A DNA stretch of 64,000 bases from Thiohalorhabdus sp. Cl-TMA (GTDB lineage: Bacteria; Pseudomonadota; Gammaproteobacteria; Thiohalorhabdales; Thiohalorhabdaceae): NCBI RefSeq assembly GCF_041821045.1, contig NZ_JBGUAW010000006.1:109821-173820 (forward strand). Direction: 5' to 3'. Both the position numbers and the translations under genes were made by a program. Below, one piece after another: positions 25,082 to 33,163 of the stretch; within the stretch, counting starts at the first letter, position 1; each line of letters starts with the position of its first letter. Below the pieces are notes generated by a model, which did not search any database, was not told the origin of the DNA, and saw only the letters and a program-made list of their open reading frames with translations.

Positions 25082-25888
25082 TCAATCGCTACCGTAGGCC
25101 TTCGCCTCCGCCGAGCCCGGAGGGGCCACCAGAAGCCAGGCGCCCGCGAGGACCATGGGCAGCGACAGCCACTGGCCCATGGAAAAGCCCAGGGCGAGTG
25201 TTCCAAGCTGCGGGTCGGGGGCCCGGAAGTATTCCACGCCGAACCGGAACACCCCGTACAGCAGCAGGAACAGCCCGAATACCCGACCGTTGCGCCGGGG
25301 GCGGCGGGCATATACCCAGACGACCACGAATAGCACGAGGCCCTCCAGGAGCACTTCGTAGATCTGGGAAGGATGGCGGGGAATCCGGTCCACGTGCGGG
25401 AAAATCATGGCCCAGGGCAAGGCGGGATCGGCGGGCCGGCCCCACAGCTCGCCGTTGATGAAATTGCCGAGGCGGCCAAGACCGAGCCCGATGGGGACCA
25501 CCGGCGTGAGGAAGTCCCCCACCGCTAGGATGGGCCGGTTATGCCGGCGGGCGAACCAAATGACCGCGAGCACCACACCGATCAGACCGCCATGGAAGGA
25601 CATTCCGCCGTCCCAGACGGCGAGCATGGCCAGGGGATGGCTCAGGTAGAAATCCAGGTTGTAGAACAGCACATAGCCCAGCCGCCCTCCCAGCACCACC
25701 CCCAGGATGCAGGCGAAGGCCAGATCGTCCACCTCCTGGGCGCCCACCCCGATGCGGTCCCGGCGACGCTGCAGGATCACCCAGCCGAGGATAAAGGCAA
25801 CCGCGTACATGAGTCCGTACCAGTGCACGGCCACAGGGCCGATCTCGATGGCAACCGGATCGATTCGCGGATAGACCAGCACTGGCAT
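25082..25888 (-). CDS. lgt: Prolipoprotein diacylglyceryl transferase
   Basis: A 268-residue inner-membrane enzyme that adds diacylglycerol from phosphatidylglycerol to the lipobox Cys of prolipoproteins, the first step of lipoprotein maturation. It has the Lgt signature GRLGNFINGELWGR, the HGGLIGV segment with the conserved His and YGLMYAVAFILGW near the start. Length and seven hydrophobic segments fit the family. It is divergent from the 168-residue unknown gene and convergent with the glycolipid operon. Predicted lipoproteins in this window (MltF, NlpC/P60) would be substrates. Confidence 0.97.
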   Translation of the reverse strand: MPVLVYPRIDPVAIEIGPVAVHWYGLMYAVAFILGWVILQRRRDRIGVGAQEVDDLAFACILGVVLGGRLGYVLFYNLDFYLSHPLAMLAVWDGGMSFHGGLIGVVLAVIWFARRHNRPILAVGDFLTPVVPIGLGLGRLGNFINGELWGRPADPALPWAMIFPHVDRIPRHPSQIYEVLLEGLVLFVVVWVYARRPRRNGRVFGLFLLLYGVFRFGVEYFRAPDPQLGTLALGFSMGQWLSLPMVLAGAWLLVAPPGSAEAKAYGSD

Positions 25889-26000
25889 GCTCCTTCAGCT
25901 AGGCGATTCCCAAAGGGGATGGCAAAATGATTTTCAGTGGCCGGATCCAAGCGGCTCCGGACGTTTTCGTTCACCCTCCGTACCAAGCGAGGTACTTCCC

Positions 26001-26507
26001 TTGCAACGGCGCCTTATCCAAAAGGGTCTTCTAAAGGCCTCCCAATGGGCCGTCAAGGCTGCCCGAGAAGGATTCCAGGTTCCCATTCCGCAATCCATGC
26101 TGGACAATCTGATGCGTCGGGTGGATGACCCCTCCGTCCGGGATCTTCAGCTTAAGGCGACCCCGGATAACCGGCTCGAGCTCTCGGGAAAGAAGAAGAA
26201 AGGCGTCTGGGTGGGCTTCCAGGCCACCTTCCAGATGGCCCCGCCCCACGCCCAGGAGCACGGCCAGAGCCTGGCCCTTACGCTGGAGAAAGCCGACCCC
26301 TTTTTTGCCCGCAACGCCCTCCTGGACACCCTGGCCGACGTGGACGGCGTACAAGTTCAGGAAGAGCGGGTTCTGGTGGATCTGGGAAGCCTCATCGAGC
26401 AGAACGATTGGGGCCGGCGAGTTCCCAAGGCCCTGAGGGACCGCCTGCGCATCGCTGACGTGTCCACCCAGGACGGCCGGATCAACCTGCGGGTGGGCAT
26501 TACCTGA
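26001..26507 (+). CDS. Hypothetical protein
   Basis: A 168-residue protein I do not recognise. It starts at TTG 26001, seven bases after GAGGT; the frame is open further upstream without a better start. There is no signal peptide. An amphipathic N-terminal helix (LQRRLIQKGLLKASQWAVK) is followed by alternating strands (DLQLKATPDNRLELSGKKK, VWVGFQATFQM, SLALTLEKADPF) and a second pair of strands (INLRVGIT at the end), which suggests a beta-rich, perhaps lipid-facing fold of the kind seen in LmeA/DUF2993 proteins. That resemblance is weak. It ends one base before the end of the convergent VanZ-like gene. Confidence 0.65.
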   Translation: MQRRLIQKGLLKASQWAVKAAREGFQVPIPQSMLDNLMRRVDDPSVRDLQLKATPDNRLELSGKKKKGVWVGFQATFQMAPPHAQEHGQSLALTLEKADPFFARNALLDTLADVDGVQVQEERVLVDLGSLIEQNDWGRRVPKALRDRLRIADVSTQDGRINLRVGIT

Positions 26508-26508
26508 C

Positions 26509-26928
26509 TTACGGCCTTTCCAGGCCGAGCCAGACCCGCGCCAGGGCGCCCCGAGCTGCCCGGGCGACGATTACCGCGATTGCCAGCCCCAGAAGGTCGG
26601 CGACCCAATCCTCCATGGACATGCGTCTTCCGGCCACGAAGGATTGATGGTACTCGTCCAGGCCGCCGAACAGGGCCCCCGCCAAAAGCCCCATGCTTCC
26701 CCACGTGGGCCGGGGCCATCGGGGCCGCATGCGGGCAGCCGCTCCGACCCCGAGCACCCCCAGCACGAAGTAGACTCCCGTGTGCAGCGCCTTGTCGGCC
26801 CCCTGGAACGGATAGACCGGAAGGAGCGTGCCGGGGAAGTGGCTGGAAATGGTAATCAAGGCCGCCCACAACAGCCAAGCGGAAATCCAGAGCACGGTGG
26901 CGGTCCGCGGCCGGAGCGCCCTGTCCAT
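26509..26928 (-). CDS. VanZ-like family membrane protein
   Basis: A 139-residue protein with four predicted membrane helices and the VanZ-like signature: GADKALHTGVYFVLG in helix 2 and DEYHQSFVAGRRMSMEDWVADLLG leading into helix 4. Function in most bacteria is unknown; VanZ itself contributes to teicoplanin resistance, but this stand-alone form should not be read as a resistance gene. It is convergent with the hypothetical gene at 26001. The 230 bases upstream, before the TetR gene, hold nothing I can identify. Confidence 0.88.
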   Translation of the reverse strand: MDRALRPRTATVLWISAWLLWAALITISSHFPGTLLPVYPFQGADKALHTGVYFVLGVLGVGAAARMRPRWPRPTWGSMGLLAGALFGGLDEYHQSFVAGRRMSMEDWVADLLGLAIAVIVARAARGALARVWLGLERP

Positions 26929-27162
26929 GGGGTCTTCCCTCTCTCAAAGGCCCGCCCCCGCCCGGTTCACGCGCCGAGAGCGGGAAAGGATAGCACGACC
27001 CGCCCAGCCCGCCGGTTCGCTGCTACGTCATCGGCGCAAGCGGGCACGGGGGAGAACGTTCGCAGGCCGTAAGCGCCCGCACAGGTTGGCCAGGAAAGTG
27101 GGCGGGGTCAAGGCCGCCGCCCGGGAAACGGATTTGGATCGGAGCCCCAGCCCCAAGCCTGC

Positions 27163-27777
27163 CTACCGGGGCTTCAAGCCTTCCATGAGCAGGTGCAGCA
27201 TGCCTTCGGCGAACTGGTCGGGATCGTCGGCGAAAGCGATCCCCGGCGTATGCGACAGCATTTCCCGGGCCTGGAAAAAGAATATCTGGGAGCCCACCAG
27301 AACGGTGGTCACCAGGGCCGGATCGTGCTCCCGGCCGAACAGCCCGGCCTCCTGACCGCGCTGGACGAGCTCCACCATGCGCTGGAAGTTGTCCCCGTAG
27401 ACTTCCTGGGCCAGGGTCCGAATCCGCTCCGATTCCCCGTCCAGCAGCTCTCGGAATATGAGCTGCCCGACCTGGGCGTGATTGAACAGGTGGTGGATGT
27501 GATAGCGGGCGAACTCCGCCAGGGCCTTCTCGGCCTGCTCATCCTCACCGAGGACACCCTGCAGGAAGGCTGTGGTTTCCTGGCACGCCTGGAGTATGAC
27601 GTGATAGTACAGGGCCTCCTTGCTGGGGAAGTGGTGGAAGATGGCCGCCTTGCTCAGCCCGGCCTCCCGGGCCAGAGCCGCCATGGAGACCCCCTTGAAC
27701 CCGTGCCGGGCGAACAGGCGGGCCGCCACCTCGGTGATCCGCCGACACCCATCCGCGCTTTCCCGAACCTCGGTCAT
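27163..27777 (-). CDS. TetR-family transcriptional repressor
   Basis: A 204-residue TetR regulator. Residues 12-58 form the helix-turn-helix domain (ITEVAARLFARHGFKGVSM, AALAREAGLSKAAIFHHFPS, KEALYYHVI), and the C-terminal two thirds is an all-helical ligand and dimer domain with VLVGSQIFFFQAREMLSH. It is divergent from a TolC-type gene. A palindrome CTGACCG-nn-CGGTCAG sits between the -35 and -10 of its own promoter and again in the tolC promoter, so it most likely represses both genes and is released by an exported compound. The ligand is unknown. Confidence 0.93.
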   Translation of the reverse strand: MTEVRESADGCRRITEVAARLFARHGFKGVSMAALAREAGLSKAAIFHHFPSKEALYYHVILQACQETTAFLQGVLGEDEQAEKALAEFARYHIHHLFNHAQVGQLIFRELLDGESERIRTLAQEVYGDNFQRMVELVQRGQEAGLFGREHDPALVTTVLVGSQIFFFQAREMLSHTPGIAFADDPDQFAEGMLHLLMEGLKPR

Positions 27778-27801
27778 CCCGCTTCCAACCTGTTGGGCCG
27801 C

Positions 27802-27831
27802 AATTTACTGACCGAACGGTCAGGGCGTGAA
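27802..27831 (-). promoter_or_regulatory. TetR gene promoter with embedded operator
   Basis: On the minus strand: -35 TTCACG (27826-27831), an 18-base spacer, -10 TAAATT (27802-27807). The spacer is almost entirely the palindrome CTGACCG-TT-CGGTCAG (27808-27823, minus-strand reading). A repressor bound there would block polymerase, giving autorepression. Confidence 0.7.
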
Positions 27832-28074
27832 CCCTCTCCCGATCCGGAAGGAATGTCAAGATTCGGGACCCTATGGGTCCGGGACTTAAAGGCGGACAAT
27901 GGCCGGGTCCGTGTCACCCGGCACCTCCCGAGCGGCCCGTGCAAAAGACCGGAGCCGCGAAACCCCATGACTCGGCGCTGTTAACATGGCACAAATGGGG
28001 AGAAGACCGATGTCTGGCGCGACCGCCGCAATATCCCGTCGACAATCGGGAAGAAGACAGTCTGCAAGGGGTTC

Positions 28075-28098
28075 TTGACTTCCTGACCGGTCGGTCAG
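28075..28098 (+). promoter_or_regulatory. tolC promoter -35 and TetR operator
   Basis: TTGACT (28075-28080) is a near-consensus -35. It is followed at 28083-28098 by CTGACCG-GT-CGGTCAG, with both arms identical to those of the operator in the TetR promoter. The -10 is less clear, around 28098-28107. The distance to the tolC start codon (about 130 bases) leaves a long leader in which I see no further element. Confidence 0.7.
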
Positions 28099-28232
28099 CA
28101 AACTACTGCTCCAGCACGCCGGGGGATTCCGGAACGTCTGTCCGTCCTTCCTCCGCCGGAAGCTCTACCACTCTCTTCGTCACTCGGAGCCCGTCCGTGC
28201 CTTCCATGGACGGGCCAAGAGGAATACCTTCT

Positions 28233-29564
28233 ATGGGTAATGTCAGCGGTAAAGCCCGGACACGGGGCCTCCTGCTCGGAATGGCCGCCGTCCTCGCCGC
28301 CCCTCCTGTCCAGGCAGCCGACCTGCTCGATCTGTACCGGACCGCGGAGCAGGTGAGCCCCAATCTGGAGCAGGCACAGAGGCAGCGCCTGATCGCCAAT
28401 TACCAGGAGGATCAGGCGCAGGCCGGGTTCTTCCCCTCCCTGACCGGCCAGGCCTCCCGCAGCTGGAACGAGGAAACCCAAGTCATCGCCGGATCGCCGC
28501 AAAGCTCCGGCACCACCGATTACACCCAGGATCAGTACAGCCTGACGCTGAGTCAGCCTCTGTTCATGGGGGGACGCACCTGGCTCAGCGTGGACATCGC
28601 CCAGCTCGGCCAGCGGCAGGCGGAAGCGCAGCTTTCGGCCACCCGCCAGGACCTGATGGTGCAGGTGGCCGAGGCCTATTTCGCCGTGCTCAATGCCCAA
28701 GACGACGTGAACCTGGCCCAACGGGAGGTGCGGCGCGTCAAGGAGCACCTGGAGCGGGCCCAGGCCCAATTCGATGTGGGGACCGGGGATATCACCGGCG
28801 TGCGCGAGGCGCAGGCGCGCAGGGACCAGGCACAGACGCGCCTAATCCGGGCCCGCAACACCCTGCAAACCGCCCGGCAGCGGCTGCGCCGCCTCATCCG
28901 GAAGCGGCCCCCCGCCCTCGAAGAAGTGGAAGAGGTCGAGCTGGGCGCCCCCGATCCCTCCAGCCCCGAGGCCTGGGTGGATCGGGCGCTCGGCGAGCAT
29001 CCCGAGCTGGTCCGGCTCCGCAAGCAGCTCAACATCGACCGCAAGAACGTGGATCTAGCGCGGCGCCAGCGGTGGCCCGAGATCTCCGCCCAGGCCCAGT
29101 ACAGCAAGGTGGAGGGCGGAAGCTTCTTCACCTCCGACGAGGTGCACAGCGCCACCCTGCAAATGGACTGGCCCATCTACCAGGGCGGCCGGGTATCGGC
29201 CACCACCAATATCCGCCAGGAGCAGGCCTCGCAGACCCGCCTGCAGCTTGACGACCAGCAGGAGCAGGTCCGGGTGCAGACCACCCAGGCCTTCTACGAT
29301 TGGGAGTCGGCCATGCAGGAGGTACGCAGTCTCCGGGCCCAGGTGCGCTCCGCCAAGACGCAGCTGGAGGCCATCCAGACCGGGTTCGAGGTGGGACGCC
29401 GTACCAGCATCGACGTGCTGGACGCCCAGCAGGAATATTTCGATGCCCTGCGCAACCTCTCGCAGGCCCGTAATCAGTACCTGCTCTCCCGGCTGCAGCT
29501 GAAATCCGCCGCCGGGGTCCTGACCATGGCGGATCTGCAGACGGTGAACCGCCAGCTGAACTAG
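28233..29564 (+). CDS. tolC: TolC-type outer-membrane efflux protein
   Basis: A 443-residue outer-membrane factor. After a signal peptide (GLLLGMAAVLAAPPVQAADL) it shows the TolC double repeat: LLDLYRTAEQVSPNLEQAQ with QYSLTLSQPLFMGGRTW in the first half and HPELVRLRKQLNIDRKNVDLA with ATLQMDWPIYQGGRVSATT in the second, then ending in the GVLTMADLQTVNRQL helix. It is closer to the true TolC type (trimeric channel for many pumps) than the other two family members in this window. Start ATG 28233 has AGAGGA upstream. It is the target of the divergent TetR gene. A strong terminator follows it. Confidence 0.92.
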   Translation: MGNVSGKARTRGLLLGMAAVLAAPPVQAADLLDLYRTAEQVSPNLEQAQRQRLIANYQEDQAQAGFFPSLTGQASRSWNEETQVIAGSPQSSGTTDYTQDQYSLTLSQPLFMGGRTWLSVDIAQLGQRQAEAQLSATRQDLMVQVAEAYFAVLNAQDDVNLAQREVRRVKEHLERAQAQFDVGTGDITGVREAQARRDQAQTRLIRARNTLQTARQRLRRLIRKRPPALEEVEEVELGAPDPSSPEAWVDRALGEHPELVRLRKQLNIDRKNVDLARRQRWPEISAQAQYSKVEGGSFFTSDEVHSATLQMDWPIYQGGRVSATTNIRQEQASQTRLQLDDQQEQVRVQTTQAFYDWESAMQEVRSLRAQVRSAKTQLEAIQTGFEVGRRTSIDVLDAQQEYFDALRNLSQARNQYLLSRLQLKSAAGVLTMADLQTVNRQLN

Positions 29565-29581
29565 GGGCCCCGCCAGGCCTT

Positions 29582-31027
29582 CTAGGACGGCCCGGACGCT
29601 TTCGTCCGGGCCGTTTTAGCGTCTTCCTCCCGGAACTGTTTGGCCAGGATTGCCCGGTACTGTCGGATCCGCTGCACGTACTGAACGGGCTCCATTCCCC
29701 GCGCATAGCCGTAAGGCAGGTCCTTGTAGTATTTGCGCTGCGAGAGCAGGGGCAGCATTTCCTTCAGGGCGTTCCAGCTGTCCGGATCCCGGTCGAACCG
29801 GCGAGCAAGCCGGCGGGCGTCCCAGACATGGCCCATGCCCACATTGTAGGCCGCCAGGGCGATCCAGGTGCGGTCCGGCTGCCGGATGCTGTCGGGCAGC
29901 CGCTCGAACATGCGCTGGAGATACTCCGCGCCGCCCCGGATGCTGTTTTCCACATGGATGCGGTCCTCTATGCCCAGCGAGCGGGCGGTGGTCAGGGTCA
30001 GCATCATCATGCCCCGAACACCGGTGGGGCTCTCCGCCCGGGGCCGCCAATGGGACTCCTGGTAGGCCTGTGCGGCCAGGAGTCTCCAATTGAAGGGATA
30101 TTTGGCGGCCACTTTCTTGAACAGGCCCATGTATTCGGGCAGCCGATTGCGGATGCGCTGCTGGAACGTGGCGATGTCCACGTAATCGAAGAGCTTGATG
30201 TGTCCGTAATAGCGTTCCCGGAGGGCGGCCAGCTCGTGCTCCTCCTTGAGGGAGGCGAACCATCTGCGCAGCCGCGCCTGGAGCTCGGTGGAGCCACGGG
30301 GCAGCGCCCAGGCCAGCTCCTGGTCCTCGCTCAGGGAAAAGGCGACGGTCAGATCGGGGTAATAGCGCTGGTTGACCGCCACGATGTTGGAATCGGCCAC
30401 GGTACAGTCCGCCTCGCCCTTTCGCAGCTGCAGCAGGACCTGCTCCATGGACAGCTCGCTCGTGGTCCGCCACTCCAGCCCATGGACCACCTGCTTCACC
30501 TCCCGCAGCCGTTCCACGTAGCTAGTACCCGCCAGGACCAGCAGGTCCACCTCCGGCAGCTCCTCCCACGCATCGGGCACAGCCCCGCCCCGCTTGCACA
30601 CCACCTGCTGGCGCACCTTCTGGTAGGTGGGACCGAAATCGAACCGCGCCTCGCGGCTGCGCGTCCTGGTGATTCCCGCGGCGGCGATGTGTCCCTCCCC
30701 CGCTTCCAGCGCATCGAGCAGGGATACCATGTCATCGATCACGGTGATGTGGAGCTCGACGCCCAGCTCCTCCGCAAGCTTTCTGGCCAGGTCGTACTCC
30801 AGACCGGTCTCGCCTTCACGGCCATAGTAGTAGGTGGTGGGCGAGTTGCGGGTCAGCACGCGCAGCTCTCCGGAGGCCCGGATCCTTTCCAGGGCTCCCT
30901 CGCCGTGGGGTCCTCCGTCCCCGCCGCCACAGCCCGTCAGGACCGCCGCGCTCCCGGTCAGCAGCCACAATCCGCCGAAACATGGACGGCCAAGCCAACG
31001 TGCGGCCCGCTTCAGCGTTCGGCCCAT
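29582..31027 (-). CDS. mltF: Membrane-bound lytic transglycosylase MltF
   Basis: A 481-residue outer-membrane lipoprotein. The lipobox is LTGC in the signal sequence. Residues of about 45-270 form a solute-binding-protein (family 3) module (GELRVLTRNSPTTYYYGREG, GLEYDLARKLAEELGV, ADCTVADSNIVAVN), which in MltF regulates activity, and the C-terminal half is an SLT lytic transglycosylase domain with catalytic Glu in AYQESHW, GVRGMMMLT and ALAAYNVGMGH. Start ATG 31027 has GGAGG six bases upstream, while the longer frame has none. Its last codons lie inside the hairpin that terminates tolC. Confidence 0.94.
   Translation of the reverse strand: MGRTLKRAARWLGRPCFGGLWLLTGSAAVLTGCGGGDGGPHGEGALERIRASGELRVLTRNSPTTYYYGREGETGLEYDLARKLAEELGVELHITVIDDMVSLLDALEAGEGHIAAAGITRTRSREARFDFGPTYQKVRQQVVCKRGGAVPDAWEELPEVDLLVLAGTSYVERLREVKQVVHGLEWRTTSELSMEQVLLQLRKGEADCTVADSNIVAVNQRYYPDLTVAFSLSEDQELAWALPRGSTELQARLRRWFASLKEEHELAALRERYYGHIKLFDYVDIATFQQRIRNRLPEYMGLFKKVAAKYPFNWRLLAAQAYQESHWRPRAESPTGVRGMMMLTLTTARSLGIEDRIHVENSIRGGAEYLQRMFERLPDSIRQPDRTWIALAAYNVGMGHVWDARRLARRFDRDPDSWNALKEMLPLLSQRKYYKDLPYGYARGMEPVQYVQRIRQYRAILAKQFREEDAKTARTKASGPS
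29587..29617 (+). terminator. Intrinsic terminator of tolC
   Basis: ACGGCCCGGACG, loop CTTT, CGTCCGGGCCGT, then a short T-run. The 12-bp stem is the strongest in the window. It lies 22 bases after the tolC stop and overlaps the 3' coding end of the convergent mltF, so the same bases serve as terminator on one strand and codons on the other. Confidence 0.9.
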
Positions 31028-31128
31028 TCCGCGCCTCCGGAGACCGGCTCCGCCGGTCCGTATCCCATGGAAAATCCGGTTTAATGGACCCGCCATTCTA
31101 CAGGATACGGATAATATCCCTTAGGGGA

Positions 31129-31156
31129 CTTGAAAACGGAGGATACGGCCCCATTT
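31129..31156 (+). promoter_or_regulatory. Sigma-32 heat-shock promoter
   Basis: CTTGAA (31129-31134), a 14-base spacer and CCCCATTT (31149-31156). Both elements match the E. coli RpoH consensus, at normal spacing, 65 bases before the small heat-shock protein start. This predicts heat-shock control of hsp20 and perhaps part of the downstream chaperone genes. Confidence 0.88.
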
Positions 31157-31220
31157 GAAAGGGTAGAAAGGCGATTCTAGAGACACGCCCGACATTTCCA
31201 CCAAGCAACAGGAGGCGGCC

Positions 31221-31667
31221 ATGGCATTAATGCGGTATGACCCCTGGCGGACCATCAGCCAGCTACAAAATGAAATGAATCGTTTGTTCGAGAGCCAACT
31301 GGATAGTGAAGAGTCCGGGGACAACGGCACCGTGGCGGCCGATTGGAGGCCGGCAGTGGACGTCCAGGAGGATTCCGCGAATTACACCATAACCGCGGAT
31401 CTTCCGGGCGTGGACCCCGAGAACATCGACGTTTCCCTGGAAAACGGGGTACTGACCATCCGGGGAGAGCGTCAGGACGACCGGAGAGCGGAAAGCGGCG
31501 AATACAAGCGCGTGGAGCGTATCCGGGGTACCTTCTTCCGGCGCTTCACGCTTCCCGACACCGCGGACGCGGAGAACGTGAAGGCGAAAAGCCGCAACGG
31601 CATCCTGGAGATCGTCATTCCCAAGCAGAAAGAGATCCAGCCGCGCAAGATCCAGGTGGAGTCCTGA
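31221..31667 (+). CDS. Small heat-shock protein, Hsp20 family
   Basis: A 148-residue alpha-crystallin-domain chaperone that holds unfolding proteins for refolding by the DnaK system. N-terminal MALMRYDPWRTISQLQNEMN is typical of bacterial class A Hsp20; the alpha-crystallin domain runs from about 40 to 138 (DVQEDSANYTITADLPGV to GILEIVIPK). The C-terminal tail lacks a clear IxI motif, reading PRKIQVES, where KIQV may substitute. It is preceded by a sigma-32 promoter and followed by an intrinsic terminator, then by cbpA-cbpM. ATG 31221 has AGGAGGCGG upstream. Confidence 0.95.
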   Translation: MALMRYDPWRTISQLQNEMNRLFESQLDSEESGDNGTVAADWRPAVDVQEDSANYTITADLPGVDPENIDVSLENGVLTIRGERQDDRRAESGEYKRVERIRGTFFRRFTLPDTADAENVKAKSRNGILEIVIPKQKEIQPRKIQVES

Positions 31668-31701
31668 CGCTGAGCGCCGTCCGGTCCGTACCGGCTGTCA
31701 C

Positions 31702-31725
31702 GGCGGGGCCCGCCCCGCCTTTTTT
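31702..31725 (+). terminator. Intrinsic terminator after hsp20
   Basis: GGCGGGGC-CC-GCCCCGCC followed directly by TTTTTT. It separates hsp20 from cbpA, so cbpA-cbpM probably need some read-through or a promoter of their own. Confidence 0.88.
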
Positions 31726-31808
31726 GCCTTCAAGCGGGACCGGCACCCGCCGAAACGGCCGGAGCTTCTCGGTGGATCGCCAATTTCTTCCCGGGCAAGG
31801 GGAACGGT

Positions 31809-32786
31809 ATGGAATACAAGGATTATTACGGGATCCTGGGCGTTTCCCGGGACGCCGACAGGGACGAGATAAAGCGGGCGTACCGCAAACTTGCCCACAA
31901 GTACCATCCCGATGTCAGCAAGGAGCCGGACGCGGAGAAGCGCTTCAAGGAGGTCAAGGAGGCCTACGAGGTCCTGTCCGACCCGGAGAAACGGCAGGCC
32001 TACGACCAGCTCGGATCCGGCTGGCAGGCGGGCCAGAGCTTCGAGCCGCCGCCGGGATGGGAAGGCAATTTCGATTTCCGGGGCGGGGGCTTCTCGGCCT
32101 TCGGCGCCGAGGAGTTCAGTGACTTCTTCGAATCGCTGTTCGGCGCCGGCGGCTTCCGTCAGCAGGATCCGTTCTCTCGGGCCCGCGGCGGGACCTGGGG
32201 GGGTGCCGGCGGCTTCGCCGGCCGCGGCGAGGACCAGCACGGGCACCTGGAGATCACCCTGGAGGAGGCCTTCCAAGGCGGCAGCCGCCGAATCCAGATG
32301 ACCACCCCCGAGCCCGACGGGAAAGGACGCATGGTGAACAAGCCGCGCAGCCTGGATGTCCGCATCCCGTCCGGTGTGCGGGACGGACAACAGATCCGGC
32401 TGTCGGGCCAGGGCAGCCCGGCCCCGGGCGGCGGAGCGCGTGGCGACCTCTATCTCGAGCTGCGGATCCAGCCGCACCGACACTTCCGTCTGGAGGATCG
32501 GGACGTCTACCTGAACCTCCCCATCACCCCCTGGGAAGCGGCGCTCGGGGAGCGTATCCAGGTGCCCACCCTGGGCGGCACGGTGACCCTGGCCATTCCG
32601 CCCGGGGCACAATCGGGACAGAAGCTGCGCCTCAAGGGCCGGGGGTTGCCAGGCAGCCATCCGGGAGACCAATATGTAATCGTGCAGATCAAAGTCCCCA
32701 AGCCCGAAACCGAGGAGCAAAAGGAGCTCTATCGGGAGATGGCGCGCAAGCTGCCCTTCACCCCGCGCGCCGATCTTGGAGTGTAG
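31809..32786 (+). CDS. cbpA: DnaJ-class co-chaperone CbpA
   Basis: A 325-residue class B J-protein that stimulates DnaK. The J domain is residues 4-70 with the essential HPD (KYHPDV). A Gly/Phe-rich stretch follows ([16 protein letters not shown]), with no zinc-finger CxxCxGxG repeats, then two C-terminal beta domains ([34 protein letters not shown]) and the usual LKGRGLPG. This is the CbpA rather than DnaJ layout, and cbpM follows 3 bases after the stop, as in enterics. Confidence 0.95.
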   Translation: MEYKDYYGILGVSRDADRDEIKRAYRKLAHKYHPDVSKEPDAEKRFKEVKEAYEVLSDPEKRQAYDQLGSGWQAGQSFEPPPGWEGNFDFRGGGFSAFGAEEFSDFFESLFGAGGFRQQDPFSRARGGTWGGAGGFAGRGEDQHGHLEITLEEAFQGGSRRIQMTTPEPDGKGRMVNKPRSLDVRIPSGVRDGQQIRLSGQGSPAPGGGARGDLYLELRIQPHRHFRLEDRDVYLNLPITPWEAALGERIQVPTLGGTVTLAIPPGAQSGQKLRLKGRGLPGSHPGDQYVIVQIKVPKPETEEQKELYREMARKLPFTPRADLGV

Positions 32787-32789
32787 TCC

Positions 32790-33113
32790 ATGGCGGAAGC
32801 TCCGGAACCGATTACCGGCGTGATTCTGGACGAGACCACCGTGTACACCCTGGGCGAGCTCGGCCAGGCCAGCGGCCTGGACGCGGAGCGGTTGGTCCAG
32901 CTCGTACACCTGGGCGTCCTCGAGCCCCTGGAATGGCACCGGGAGCGGTGGTGCTTCTCCGGGCATTCGGTTCTGCGCCTGCAGACGGCCCTGCGCCTCC
33001 AACGGGATCTCGGAGTCAATCCGGAGGGGGCCGCCCTCGCCCTGGACCTGCTCGACGAGCTGACAGCCTTGAGACAGCGCACGGACAGAATGGAAAGACA
33101 GCTTTTCGGCTGA
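32790..33113 (+). CDS. cbpM: CbpA modulator protein CbpM
   Basis: A 107-residue MerR-like (MerR_2) protein that binds the J domain of CbpA and blocks its action on DnaK. The TLGELGQASGLDAERLVQL segment is the MerR-type helix-turn-helix, followed by a long C-terminal helix (LDLLDELTALRQRTDRMERQ). Length and position directly behind cbpA identify it. The start ATG 32790 follows the cbpA stop by three bases. Confidence 0.93.
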   Translation: MAEAPEPITGVILDETTVYTLGELGQASGLDAERLVQLVHLGVLEPLEWHRERWCFSGHSVLRLQTALRLQRDLGVNPEGAALALDLLDELTALRQRTDRMERQLFG

Positions 33114-33163
33114 CCCTAGCCGCCCTATACTGTCCGGTATTCTCCCGATCAGGATGAGGGGCC

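Noticed and set aside
26509..26928. Antibiotic resistance determinant (VanZ)
   Set aside because: Only the VanZ-like fold is present; no van cluster genes accompany it and such proteins are common in susceptible bacteria.
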